DNA of 64,000 nucleotides from Symbiodinium natans (Eukaryota; Sar; Dinophyceae; Suessiales; Symbiodiniaceae): NCBI GenBank assembly GCA_905221605.1, contig CAJNDS010002546.1, positions 1,143,044 to 1,207,043 of the forward strand, read 5' to 3'. Shown piece by piece: positions 32,757 to 42,221 of this stretch (position 1 is its first letter; each line of letters starts with the position of its first letter). The notes under the pieces were generated by a model. It saw only the letters and a program-made list of their open reading frames with translations, ran no database searches and was not told where the DNA came from. The position numbers and the translations under genes were made by a program.

Positions 32757-32880
32757 CATAAAGCTTGCGAGAACTCATGGACCCAGCAGTTGAGCCTTGA
32801 CCTTGCATCCCGAGATCCTCTTTAAAAGCCATTCGAAGCCTGTAAGCGGTTTGGATCCAAGCCTCGTTCATGCACAGGGG
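32757..32880 (+). repeat. Dispersed repeat, copy 1
   Basis: ACTCATGGACCCAGCAGTTG, then CATCCCGA, AAGCC and GGTTTGGATCC. The same order of motifs recurs at about 57225-57315. The origin is unknown. Confidence 0.5.
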
Positions 32881-33100
32881 CGTCTGTAGACTCTACATGG
32901 GCTTGCCCTTGCAGACAACAGGGTTATTTGTGCTGACGCATGTCGGACCAGGTCTACGACAATGTATATACACAACTCACACATAGGGAGGGAATCAATA
33001 CTGCAGAGCTTTCTGTGAAGTTTACGGCTGCGTGTGCTGAGGCCCCGAGACGCATTTGGTTGGGGTTTGGACGTGTTTGGGTCGTGCATGCCTCGATGCC

Positions 33101-33391
33101 ATGCGACGGAGCTGCCGCCGCCTGTGCATCCTCGGAATCCTCGGAATCCTGGGCCCAGGCTCACTTGCCCTGCTTGGCTTCGCCGGCCGCGGCTTCGCCG
33201 GCCGCGGCTTCGCCCGCCCCCGCATGCCCGCGCTGCGCGCGGAGTCCGCGCGCATTGGTGGGCCCGTGAAGCCCCTCCAGCCTTGGCGTGCGCTGCAGGC
33301 CCTGGATCTGCGAGCCGGGCTGGTGCAAGAGGCCAAGATGCCCGCCGAGGTGGCAAGCAAGTACAAGATCAAAGCTCCAGCCGCTCGCTGA
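33101..33391 (+). CDS. Small ORF with plastid-leader-like N-terminus
   Basis: 96 codons from ATG 33101. The N-terminus is basic (MRRSCRR), then hydrophobic (LCILGILGILGPGSLALLGF), then Arg/Ala-rich with GFAGRGFAGRGFA. This resembles the bipartite leader (signal peptide plus transit peptide with an F near the cleavage site) of proteins sent to the dinoflagellate plastid. Local GC is higher than in the flanks. The remaining 50 residues show no family. It could be the first exon of a longer gene, the stop lying in an unspliced intron, or a retained fragment. Confidence 0.45.
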   Translation: MRRSCRRLCILGILGILGPGSLALLGFAGRGFAGRGFARPRMPALRAESARIGGPVKPLQPWRALQALDLRAGLVQEAKMPAEVASKYKIKAPAAR

Positions 33392-33508
33392 TCACATAAG
33401 AGTCCGTGCCCCCTGCGCGTCCGACTCCGAACCAGAGGCAGCAATCTCCAAGACTGTGTTTTGGAGGACCGGAAGGACAGGCATAGTAAAAGTGCGGTGT
33501 TGCGCACA

Positions 33509-33534
33509 CCCCCCTAAACCCTAAACCCTAAACC
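33509..33534. repeat. Short telomeric array ending at a splice acceptor
   Basis: CCCTAAA units end in AAACCAG, followed directly by an open exon at 33535. The telomeric units thus appear to form the 3' end of an intron. Confidence 0.7.
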
Positions 33535-33652
33535 AGGTATACGTTGTGTGGTGCAACTTTGGCCGCATCCTGGAGTGGCCTCACGATGATGGCGCATGGT
33601 CAACGCCCGAGAACCTTGTGACGGCCGCAAAGATCCGAAGCTACTGCTGCTA
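33535..33652 (+). CDS. Candidate terminal exon, unknown protein
   Basis: After the AAACCAG acceptor an open frame of 38 codons runs to TAG, rich in aromatic residues (VYVVWCNFGRILEWP). It has no family match I can name. It may be the last exon of the gene that starts at 33101. Support is limited to the open frame, residue composition and the splice context. Confidence 0.35.
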
Positions 33653-33730
33653 GGCAGGCCCTTGGGACGTTTCATATTTTTCCTCTGCTATGGGGTTTCA
33701 AAGGGTAAACCCTACACCCCAATCATTCTT

Positions 33731-33767
33731 GGGAATATTTTTCAGAGGGTTTGAGGGCCCATCCGAG
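33731..33767 (+). mobile_element. Introner-like 3' module (family H), copy 2
   Basis: GGGAATATTTTTCAGAGGG, then TTTGAGGGCCCATCCGAG, directly followed by an open exon. It matches 259-297 and 59541-59579. Confidence 0.55.
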
Positions 33768-34888
33768 GCTCCCTGGAGGTGCTAAACTGTGGTGGCTGCC
33801 AGGTGGTCGGACTCCTGAATGCCGGCACCAAGCAGATCGGGAAGCTGAAGACCTACTACCTCCTCACCGGCGCCTACACGGACGAGGACCCTGAGGAGCA
33901 CAACGTGGCCAGGACGGTGCCCATGCTCCCCGTGGAGCCAGGATCTCGCCCCTTAAGCCTGTTTTGCAAGGGTTTGTAAGGTGGTTTCCGAAATGAGGGT
34001 ACCTTATTGGGGTCCTTATGATAAGGCAATCCTAGTGTTTGGGGGCTATGTTAGGGGTCCCCTATTTTCGTAAACCCCCAATGAGGGATTTGCCAATTGT
34101 GAGGCATGGCATTTTTTTGTGTCATCTTGGCATCGATTTTCTATTTTCTCGAGGTGTGACCGTCCTCTCACTGCTTCCAGATGGCAGCCGATATGTGGAT
34201 GAGCCCGAGACAGGTGCGCCCCTCCTGCCCGTCATGGACTTTGAAGAGGACTTCCTGTCCAAGGCGGATCTTCGGGTGGGCCGCATCAGCCACATCTCCG
34301 CGGACGTCGTCGTCCCCGAGGGCGGGGCTCTCATCCTGCCAGTTGCTGTGGCTCCGAGCTGTGCATTCGGCTGTGCAGATGGATACGCACCGCAGCTTTC
34401 AATGTTTTTTCCTCCGTCCTGGGAAGCTGAGGTGAAGGCCGCGTCGTCATTCTTACGGCCGACTTCGGACCTGGGGCCTTTCACTTGCGCACCCGTGCCC
34501 CAGCGTCCGTGCAGGCAGCTACTGTGTCTTGGCTCCTCCTTGAAATCACAGAAAGGGGGTGTCAATCTTCCATGCGTAGATGTGGGGGGTTTCCGAAAAA
34601 TGGGGGTACCCTTCTTGGCAGGGTCCGTTTTTCGGGGATTCTTTTCTATTTGGAGTATAAAAGGGTACCCGTATTTTGGGAAATGCCCATAGCGTGTGGC
34701 CGGTGAATCGTGGGAAGAGACCCAGCCCCCAGGACCTGACTGGAAGGATTGTGGTCGGCATGGTGAACCTGGACGACCAGGATAACGAGTTCCTCCTGCT
34801 CGGCTTCGAGGAGGATGGCTTGGCAGTACCGCTGAGCTGTGACGCCGTGGGTCCCGACCTTCCTCCCAACGGCTCCCGCCTCCTCTAG
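33768..34888 (+). CDS. Fragmentary multi-exon gene, unknown protein
   Basis: At least three coding blocks on the + strand: about 33768-33945 (contains GKLKTYYLLTGAYTDEDPEE), 34181 to about 34345 (contains ADLRVGRI and VVVPEGGALILPV) after a TTCCAG acceptor, and 34733-34888 (contains RIVVGMVNLDDQDNEFLLL and PPNGS, ending in TAG) after a CCCCCAG acceptor. Two introner-like elements lie between them. The ADLRVGRI and PPNGS segments faintly recall an EMAPII-type tRNA-binding domain, but the spacing is not convincing. No start codon was found, so the 5' end is missing or lies in unrecognised exons. Confidence 0.5.
33983..34087 (+). mobile_element. Introner-like TIR element (family C), copy 3
   Basis: GGTTTCCGAAATGAGGGTACC at the left, CGTAAACCCCCAATGAGGG at the right, interior GGGGTCCTTATGATAAGG. 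It is the closest relative of the element at 11890. It lies in the intron before the block at 34181. Confidence 0.7.
34589..34687 (+). mobile_element. Introner-like TIR element (family C), copy 4
   Basis: Left GGTTTCCGAAAAATGGGGG followed by TACCCTT; right AAGGGTACCCGTATTTTGGG followed by AAATGCC. The ends pair as imperfect inverted repeats of about 24 bp. It lies in the intron before the exon at 34733. Confidence 0.7.
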
Positions 34889-35791
34889 GAGACCCGAAAA
34901 TCCGAGGCAAAGTTTGCCCCCAAAGACCGGTCTCAGTTTCTGTACAGAGGCGCATCAGGGGTAGATGAATCAGACCGATGCTTCCAGCATCGCTTTGCCA
35001 TTGTGGCCTTGCTTTATGGACCAGTCCTTTCTTTGGGGCTGCCACGTCTCGTTGAACGATGCTCGCAGGCCAAGGAGCCTCGGCAAGGCATGCCCCTTGC
35101 TGGCCTTCGGGCCATGCCTGTCCGTGCCAGAAAGCGTGCTTCCCTTTGCTGGCTTCCGCATGTCGGCTGATAGGGTTGGCGGCAGATGTTCCCCACCTTT
35201 GCAGGTCGAAGCTGATCATCGCAAGGATGGTGGCTAAAAGCTCTCCTTTGTTGGGGAAGGTAGGGGCCCTGCTTGAAAAAGCGATTTGCCAACACTAGGG
35301 TGCGACTGTGGGGCTTTGACTCACACCATGTGTTCAAACATGTCTAACATGAGGCCTAGTGGAGAGCGCTATCAGAAGGTGGCCCGGCTTCGTCGGTGTG
35401 GCTCCTGCTGGGACCACAAAAAGAGCTCGTGCGACACTGTGGGTCCTGGGGGGCAGATGGGTGGTGAAGGATCGTGGGGTGTTGACTTAAGAGGCTCCCG
35501 ATGTGCTTTCGAAGCTCCCCAATACAACTCACAACTTACTCATTTTTGCTGTAGTGCACGGCTCTAGAGTCTACGAGAGTCTACGAGAGTCGAGAGCGAA
35601 GAGGGTGACCCTGCCTTTGACAAGAGTTCTTGGTTGTCGAGCACTCGTCGATGCCGTGCCTCTCCATGCGTTGGATGCAGGCGACGGCTCTGCTGTGGAA
35701 GCGAGCAACGCGGGTTGCAAAGGCCTCAGGCGGGCCGATTCCTGCAGTGCAAGCCATCTGCAGCGCACGTTGGCTGTTTGATGAGTCAATG
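34889..35791. other. No gene supported; contains a dispersed repeat
   Basis: Non-coding between the fragmentary gene and the RCC1-like gene. Parts at about 35146-35235 and 35298-35400 recur at 38965-39430. Confidence 0.5.
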
Positions 35792-35806
35792 AGCCAGTTT
35801 GGCTCA
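35792..35806 (+). other. Relict spliced leader upstream of RCC1-like gene
   Basis: AGCCAGTTTGGCTCA matches 14 of 15 bases of the dinoflagellate spliced leader (AGCCATTTTGGCTCA). It lies 46 bp before the ATG at 35853. The leader relict and short 5' untranslated region fit a retroposed mRNA. Confidence 0.65.
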
Positions 35807-35852
35807 CACGGGGCAAGTTAGGACAACAGCACAGGGTTTTGGAACTACTGCC

Positions 35853-38064
35853 ATGGCAGGAATTGCCAGAGTTCTCTTGGCGCTGATGTTGACTTCTTGC
35901 TCGGATGTTGCGGGAGCCGAGTGCCAGGACATTGTGACCACGCAATACGCCTTCGCGATCAGGAAGAGCGACGGCACGGTGGTGACTTGGGGAGACTCTA
36001 GCATGGGTGGGGACTCCTCCGCTGTACAGAGTCAGTTGACTTCCGTTGAGGTGATCTACGCAAATCTACAAGCCTTTGCCGCCAAGAGGAGCGACGGCAC
36101 GGTGGTGACCTGGGGAGACCCTTAAAATGGTGGGGACTCCTCTGCCGTGGCGGGCCAGTTGACCAACGTGGATGTGATTTATGCAAATGGCTTTGCCTTC
36201 GCTGCCAAGAAGGGCGACGGCACGGTGGTCACCTGGGGTAAAGCAGAGATTCTCCCCGACTCCAGTACGGCAAGCCAGTTGACTTCAGTGGACGTGATCT
36301 ACGCTAACAAGCACGGCGAGACCTTTGCCGCCAAGAAGAGCGACGGCACGGTGGTGTCCTGGGGAGAAGCGGGCTGGGGCGGGGACGCGTCCGCCGTGCA
36401 GAGTCAGTTGACTGCAGTTGACGCGGTCTATGCGACGATACGAGCCTTTGCCGCCAAGAAGAGCGACGGCACGGTGGTGACCTGGGGGAGCCAGTGGGAC
36501 GGCGGGGACTCTTCCGCCGTGGCGGGCCAGTTGACCAACATAGATGTGATCTATGCAGGTGGCACGGCCTTCGCTGCCAAGAAGAGCGATGGCACGGTGG
36601 TGACTTGGGGTGCAAGCGGTTTCGATGGCGGTGGAGACTCTTCCGCAGTGGCAGGCCAGTTGACCAACGTGGACGTGATCTACGGTGCATATTTAAGTTT
36701 TTCCGCCTTGAAGCACGACGGCACGGTGGTTCTCTGGGGTGGCGGGGCCGACTCCTCCTCGGTGGCGACCGTGACTTCGGTGGAGAATATCTCTTTTACA
36801 ACTCTTGGGAGTTTTGCCGGCAGAAGGAGCGACGGCACTGTGGCGTCCTGGGACTCTGGTTTTGGCGTCGTGGACCCCTCTGCTGTACAGAGTCAGTTGA
36901 CCAACGTGGAGGTGATCTATGCAGCGGATCTCGGGGCTTTCGCTGCAAAGAAGCTCGATGGTACCGTGGTCGCCTGGGGCGATCCCACGTATGGTGGGGA
37001 CCCCTCCGCGGTACAGAGTCGGTTGACCAACGTGGATGTGATCTATGCAAACATTGGGGCCTTTGCCGCCAAGAAGCTTGATGGTTCTCTGGTCGTCTGG
37101 GGTTGGGATCAGGCTGGTGGGGACATTTCGCAAGCTGACCTTGACGCTTCTTGCCCCGCCATCACCACAACGACCACGCTCTCCTCCACGGTGTCCTTGA
37201 CGTCCACCTCCTTCAGTGTGACTGAAACATCCGTCACGAACACCACAGCCACGTCAACCTCAGCAACAGGGACAGCCACGTCAACCTCCACTACCGGAAC
37301 GTCCTTGACTGTGACAGTGACATCCACTTCAATGTCGTCGACAGTGACTGCCACGTCAACCTCCGTTACTGGGACTTGGACATCCGTTACGGAGACCTCG
37401 ACGGCGACGTCAACCTCCACTACAGCGTCAACGTCCACTTCGCTCAGCGTGACTGTGACATCCCTGACGTCCTCTTCGACGTCCTCCTCCGGCTCCACGG
37501 TGTCCATGGTGTCCACGGCCACGCCGACGGCCACGTCAACCTCCTCCAACATGCTCCTGCGATTGGTCTCTGGAGTTCGATGTGCTTTGTAGAACTTCCG
37601 GTTTGTTAGAGGGATTATGGTATTTTACAGCGTTCCCTTTGCCACAGCCAGTGCTCGTATTTCTCAGCAAGTTGTCCAGGCTCATTCTGAACGAGGATGT
37701 GAATTTGCGGGGTGACGAGGTTCGCTTGTCGACGGTCGGCTTTGCTTTGTCCATCTTCGCAGCAGTGCTCGGTGGAACCCTCATCGGCCTGGTGATTGGT
37801 GTCACATGTCAACTCTGGCGCCCGCCTACGGGGCCTACGGTTTTGGAGACCTCTCGGGAGGCTTCTTCTTCCATCCAGGCGAGCCCAATCGACATTGAGG
37901 AGGTGGGGCATGTGTCTCTCTTGACATCGATGGTCGAATGGGCAGAATGGGGATCAACTTGTAGGGATGTAGACATGCAGCCCCACCAGCCCCAATACCT
38001 TTGGTGTGGCAGATCAACTTGTTGCAAGTCATTGCCCTGGATGCCTAGTCTCCACGACAACTAG
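35853..38064 (+). pseudogene. RCC1-like-repeat membrane protein with one in-frame stop
   Basis: Signal peptide (MAGIARVLLALMLTSCSDVAG), then about ten repeats of some 40 residues with FAAKKSDGTVVTWG and AVQSQLTNVDVIYA, recalling RCC1-type beta-propeller blades. A Thr/Ser-rich mucin-like stalk follows (37160-37550). After a probable intron (somewhere in 37560-37680) comes a membrane helix (FALSIFAAVLGGTLIGLVIG) and a cytoplasmic tail ending at 38064. A single TAA at 36123-36125 breaks the second repeat where other repeats have an ordinary codon; the frame is otherwise open on both sides. This may be a young pseudogene, a sequence error, a readthrough codon or an RNA-edited site. The predicted place is the cell surface. 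Confidence 0.75.
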
Positions 38065-38617
38065 CGATCAGCAGGGTGTAAGTCCGCATGGGCCTGTATA
38101 GAATTCAGCACCCTCTACAGAGCAAAATTTGGTAGTACGTGCCTTTCTCTCCTTCCCGCCACCGACCCTGCACAGGTCGTGGTTGATCCAGTTGAAGGTG
38201 CGGGAGGCAGCCAGCTCTTCGACGACAACACCAGTTCCTTGAGCGTCTAATGGGAAGTCTACCAACAACAAGCAGAAGAAACAAAAAACAAAACGACTCA
38301 GAGGTCCCACAATGACCATTGAGCTGAATCGAGTCAAAGGTTGTTCCTGATGGCTCGGAGGTGTAGTTCTCGGCGGATTTGTTCGTCGGTACCTCCATGT
38401 TTACCGTTCCACAGAGTCAAAAGGATTTTCCCCGATGCCTTAAAGGGGCAATCGGGCAATCCTCAGCAGGTCTATTTGGCGTTCCTCCTTGACTGTGTCT
38501 TGCCTTTAAACTTTAAGCTGCCATGATGCGTGTCGTTTTGCCTGCCGCACTGGCAGGCTTGTGAAAGAGCCGAGGGATGGTTGGGAAAGGATCTCTGTCA
38601 GTTTGTCTTGCGTGGTC
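38065..38617. other. No gene seen
   Basis: 3' flank of the RCC1-like gene; no convincing open frame. Confidence 0.5.
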
Positions 38618-38674
38618 TAAACCCTAAACCCTAAACCCTAAACCCTAAACCCTAAACCCTAAACCCTAAACCCT
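38618..38674. repeat. Interstitial telomeric array, C-rich strand
   Basis: About eight CCCTAAA units. Confidence 0.9.
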
Positions 38675-38818
38675 GGACCACAAATTTCCCTAAACCCTAG
38701 CCACTCCGAGATCCATTCTCGGGCTCGGCGCGAATCTTCCTCCAGGGCGCACGGTCATGGCTGGGCTCCCTGCTATGGGGGAGCCCGAATCCAAAGACGA
38801 TTTTGTTACTACTACGAA

Positions 38819-38901
38819 TTGCTTAGGAACCCCGAAAAAAATTGAAGAATATTCTTCCTTGTTAAGGGCAATTTTTATTCGTGTTGGGGGTTCTTAAGCA
38901 A
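38819..38901. mobile_element. TIR element (family F), copy 1
   Basis: Ends TTGCTTAGGAACCCC and GGGGGTTCTTAAGCAA are inverted repeats around an AT-rich centre, 83 bp. The same ends occur inside the larger element at 49185. Confidence 0.65.
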
Positions 38902-38964
38902 CTAGCAGATTCGTGCTCTGCCTTCACCACCCCTTCTTGGCTTTAAGCCGTGACAAAAAACCCG

Positions 38965-39430
38965 TGCTTCCCTGCTGGCCTAAACATGTCGGCTGAAAAC
39001 CTTTGGCGGCAGACGCTCCCCCATTGCAGGTCGAAGCTGATTAGCGCAAGGATCGTGCGGCTGGGGCTTTGATCCACAGCCACATGGTGCCACATATTGC
39101 TGCCGCAATGTGTTCAAAGCATCTTGAAGCACATCTCCTGCAACCCTCATGGAGAGCCAGGCCGGGGGATCAGAAGATGAGGCGGACCGGCTTCGAGGCC
39201 TCGGCGTGTGCGGATCAACTCCTGCGGGTTGCGCAGGAAGACGATGGGGCCGAGCGAGCGAATAATGCCAAGTCTTATGCCTGTTGTCCACATCAGTGAC
39301 ATTCGCATGGCCTTTGATCCACAGCCCACATGATGCCACATGTGTTCAAACTTGTTCGAATATATTTCCCGAAACTCTCATCGCGAGCCAGGCAGGGGGA
39401 TCAGAAGATGAGGTGGCCCGGCTAGCGCAC
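38965..39430. repeat. Dispersed repeat with internal duplication
   Basis: GGGGCTTTGATCCACAGCC, CACATGGTGCCACAT, GTGTTCAAA and GGGGGATCAGAAGATGAGG occur twice here (about 39060-39185 and 39310-39420), and in weaker form near 35310-35400. GGCGGCAGA, CATTGCAGGTCGAAGCTGAT (39001-39050) matches 35180-35215. No coding signal. Confidence 0.65.
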
Positions 39431-39768
39431 GGCGTTTACGCGAAGAGGATGCCTCGGTCGCATGAGACCTTGGGCAGGTTCGGGCTTTGTGTCGTTCTGT
39501 TGGACCTTAAGCTTGGGACTGCCAAGCACAATCCTTACTTGGAGGTTCAGGGTACTTGTCACCCCAATGATAAGTTATAACTGTTCTTACAAGCCCCCTG
39601 AGTCCTCTAAGTCCCCTAAGCAGGTTATCAGTTAGACTGATAGTTGGGGTTATAAAAGTACCCATGAAGAAGCTGGTGGCGGGAAAGGTGAGCCACCCAG
39701 CGACACGAGCTACACAATGGGCTTCGGGTTGCGGGTTTAGGGCATGGTCTCGATGAATGCCTGGCTCA

Positions 39769-39916
39769 ACCCTAAACCCTAAACCCTAAACCCTAAACCC
39801 TAAACCCTAAACCCTAAACCCTAAACCCTAAACCCTAAACCCTAAACCCTAAACCCTAAACCCTAAACCCTAAACCCTAAACCCTAAACCCTAAACCCTA
39901 AACCCTAACCTAAACC
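39769..39916. repeat. Long regular telomeric array, C-rich strand
   Basis: About twenty CCCTAAA units with almost no variants, ending CCTAACCTAAACCAG. It is the most regular array in the window, hence probably the youngest. 39431-39768 shows no gene. Confidence 0.95.
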
Positions 39917-40062
39917 AGCTTTCAGGACCATTCGGCGCTGGCCAGAGAGACGTTTTCTCCCACATGCGCCTTGTGAGTCAAGACAGCCGCCATGGGGCCC
40001 CCAATTCAGACAGAGTTTAGGTGGCAGAAACTCCAGCCGCACACGAAAAGGTTCAGACCCCA

Positions 40063-40192
40063 GGTTTTGTATGGTTTTGTAACCAAAAAAATGGTTTTGT
40101 ATGGTTTTGTGTGGTTTTGTATGGTTTTGTATGGTTTTGTATGGTTTTGTATGGTTTTGTATGGTTTTGTATGGTTTTGTATGGTTGTGTAA
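40063..40192. repeat. 10-bp tandem repeat ATGGTTTTGT
   Basis: About twelve units. The main block is flanked on both sides by AACCAAAAAA. It ends some 50 bp before the phosphatase start codon. Confidence 0.95.
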
Positions 40193-40240
40193 CCAAAAAA
40201 ACCTACCGAACACGCAGCTGTCTTTTGCATTGGCAGCGCC

Positions 40241-40747
40241 ATGGTGCTGTTCCGGCAGTGTCCGCTGCCCCCAGACGTTCCTGGCAAGCTTTGGCTGCAT
40301 TCCATGCCGGGAAAGAATGAAGACTGGAATGTTTTCGTTGAGAATGCGAAGTCTGCAGATGTCAAGGGCATCGCCTGCATGACGAGCCGTGCGGAGGTTC
40401 AGGAGAAATCGCCCAGCTATGCCGAGGCCATATCAAAGGACTCTGCTCCTTGCAAGGTCTTGGAGTTTGCCATTCCGCCGGGCGGCGTGCCTGAGGACGC
40501 CGCTGCTTTCAATAGCTTCATTGCGAGCTTGATCACGCTTGTGCGCGAAGGCCAGGGTGTTTTGGTACACTGCACCGGCGGTGTGGGGCGAACGGGCTTT
40601 GTGGCCATCTGCATGCTGCAGCGGCTTGGTATGGACCTCGAGGACGCGAAGGCGCGAGTGCGCGAGGCGGGAAGTGGCCCCGAGACGGATGAGCAGCACG
40701 CGTACCTCAAGTCCTTTGCGGAGAGGGGCGCCTCCATGGGGGTTTGA
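40241..40747 (+). CDS. Dual-specificity-type protein phosphatase
   Basis: An intron-free 168-residue protein. The active-site loop VHCTGGVGRTG fits HCx5R(S/T) of cysteine-dependent phosphatases, with Cys as nucleophile and Arg binding phosphate. It lies near residue 108 in a domain of normal size for small dual-specificity or cyclin-dependent-kinase-inhibitor-3-like phosphatases. The segment before it (EGQGVLVHC) is the usual beta strand; the general acid is probably an Asp in the variable loop upstream but I cannot assign it. No signal peptide, so presumably cytosolic or nuclear. The 10-bp repeat directly upstream may form its 5' flank. Substrate unknown. Confidence 0.85.
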   Translation: MVLFRQCPLPPDVPGKLWLHSMPGKNEDWNVFVENAKSADVKGIACMTSRAEVQEKSPSYAEAISKDSAPCKVLEFAIPPGGVPEDAAAFNSFIASLITLVREGQGVLVHCTGGVGRTGFVAICMLQRLGMDLEDAKARVREAGSGPETDEQHAYLKSFAERGASMGV

Positions 40748-41112
40748 AAGGCAGTATTTGCAATTCGTGATGGCAAGGATCAAGGTCACGAACTTGCCCT
40801 GGCATTAGGCCCTTGGGCCTGCAAAGAGCAGGGGCGATTTTCCGAGGACAATGACAATGACAAACTGAGTTTTTGATTTTTCGCGGTTTTTGGCGCGCAA
40901 CCGTCCCATTGGCGTTGCCAATCACACGCTGCGCTGGGAGCGCGTCAGACCACTGCCGTGCGCACAAAAAAATGGCGTGAACCCTTGTGGTGCCCCGTGT
41001 TGATCTCGATCAGTCAAGCTTGTCTACCCCAGAGGCTGAATGCGTTCTTGCCCCACCCATGCCGCAGTCAGTGCACTACTCCCGGAGCAAAGCACATTGA
41101 GTCGCGATCCTA

Positions 41113-41215
41113 TATGGGTGGTTGTCAAAATTATGGTCCCTTCTTGGATCCCTATAAAAATACGGCACTTAATATTTAGGGTACCCAAAAGGGGGTCATG
41201 ATTTTGACACCCATA
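41113..41215. mobile_element. TIR element between genes (family E)
   Basis: TATGGGTGGTTGTCAAAATT at the left pairs with the right end, GGTCATGATTTTGACACCCA followed by TA, about 20 bp of imperfect inverted repeat; 103 bp in all. No clear target-site duplication. 40748-41112 shows no gene. Confidence 0.65.
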
Positions 41216-41356
41216 CAAGCCCTACATGCAGAGTTGACTTGGGGACCTCAGGCTTCTCGAACCCCTATTTGAAGCCGTACGCAGCACCGGCAACTTGAGC
41301 ACCGCCAGCTTTAGAAGACAAGCAGTCGCAGGTAGAGGGGGGCGGGGGAGGTCAGG

Positions 41357-41572
41357 ATGTTGTTCGGGGCGTTGTCAGAAGCAGCAATCAGCAGCATCCA
41401 GGACCTGACAGCGGCGTGTGTGAAAAAGCGAGCAGCCCTAAACCCACCAGCATTAGCAATAGCAGCGTTCGCGGTGCTCATTCTCGTGGCTGCCTCAAGC
41501 GCTATACTGCTGCTGCAGGATCCCACGAAGCAGCCCGGCGAGGCTGAGAGGAGTAGGTTTAGTCACGTTTAA
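41357..41572 (+). CDS. Small ORF with one membrane helix (doubtful)
   Basis: 71 codons from ATG 41357 with one hydrophobic segment (PPALAIAAFAVLILVAASSA) near the C-terminus. No family is recognised and no splice or leader signal supports it. It could be chance. Confidence 0.2.
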   Translation: MLFGALSEAAISSIQDLTAACVKKRAALNPPALAIAAFAVLILVAASSAILLLQDPTKQPGEAERSRFSHV

Positions 41573-42221
41573 GGGTTTTAGAGTTTTGGGCTTTGGGTGT
41601 GAGGGACACTTTGACCCTTTTGGCTTTGATGTGTGCCATCTGCGAAAGCACACCCCAGATACCTACGCACCAAGCAGTCCCTAAGGAATCTGATGTAACA
41701 CTCAGGAAAAATACTATTAAACTGTGCTTACAGCCCTCCTTCGTAGGAGCTGCGGGCTGACATTTTTGATACAGCCACCCTCTACTATGATCTTCTTATG
41801 GCCATTATATCATTGAATCAGAACCATTAAAAGGGTGTCGATCTGGCTCATGTCCCTTTTTTCCCGCAATCTGTGAAGTCCAAGATTTTCGCAGAATCGC
41901 TCGACGGGTGTCAGAACGTTTTCCGAATTGCAGGGAAGGTCACTGGACACGAGACAGGACATTTTGAAGACCTGCAGAAGTGCCACATGCAGTGCAGAGG
42001 TCGCATCGCAACGTGGCTCCCTGCAAGTCGGACGGGATGCCCGCACGTCGGCAGAAAAAACGCACAACTTCGTTTCCGGTCAGATTTTGGGGACGGGTCT
42101 TGAGCGCCTGTTACTCAGGCAAGAGGGGCATCCGGGACGGGGTCGATTCTGTGTAGAATCCTGATCTCAGATTTTGAATCCGTTCCAGCGTTTGTGCGTT
42201 TCGGGCAGGAAGCTCTCGGAA
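41573..42221. other. No gene supported
   Basis: Upstream flank of the Rieske gene. An open frame runs on from 42174 into that gene, so an upstream exon with a targeting peptide may lie here, but I cannot identify it. Confidence 0.45.
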
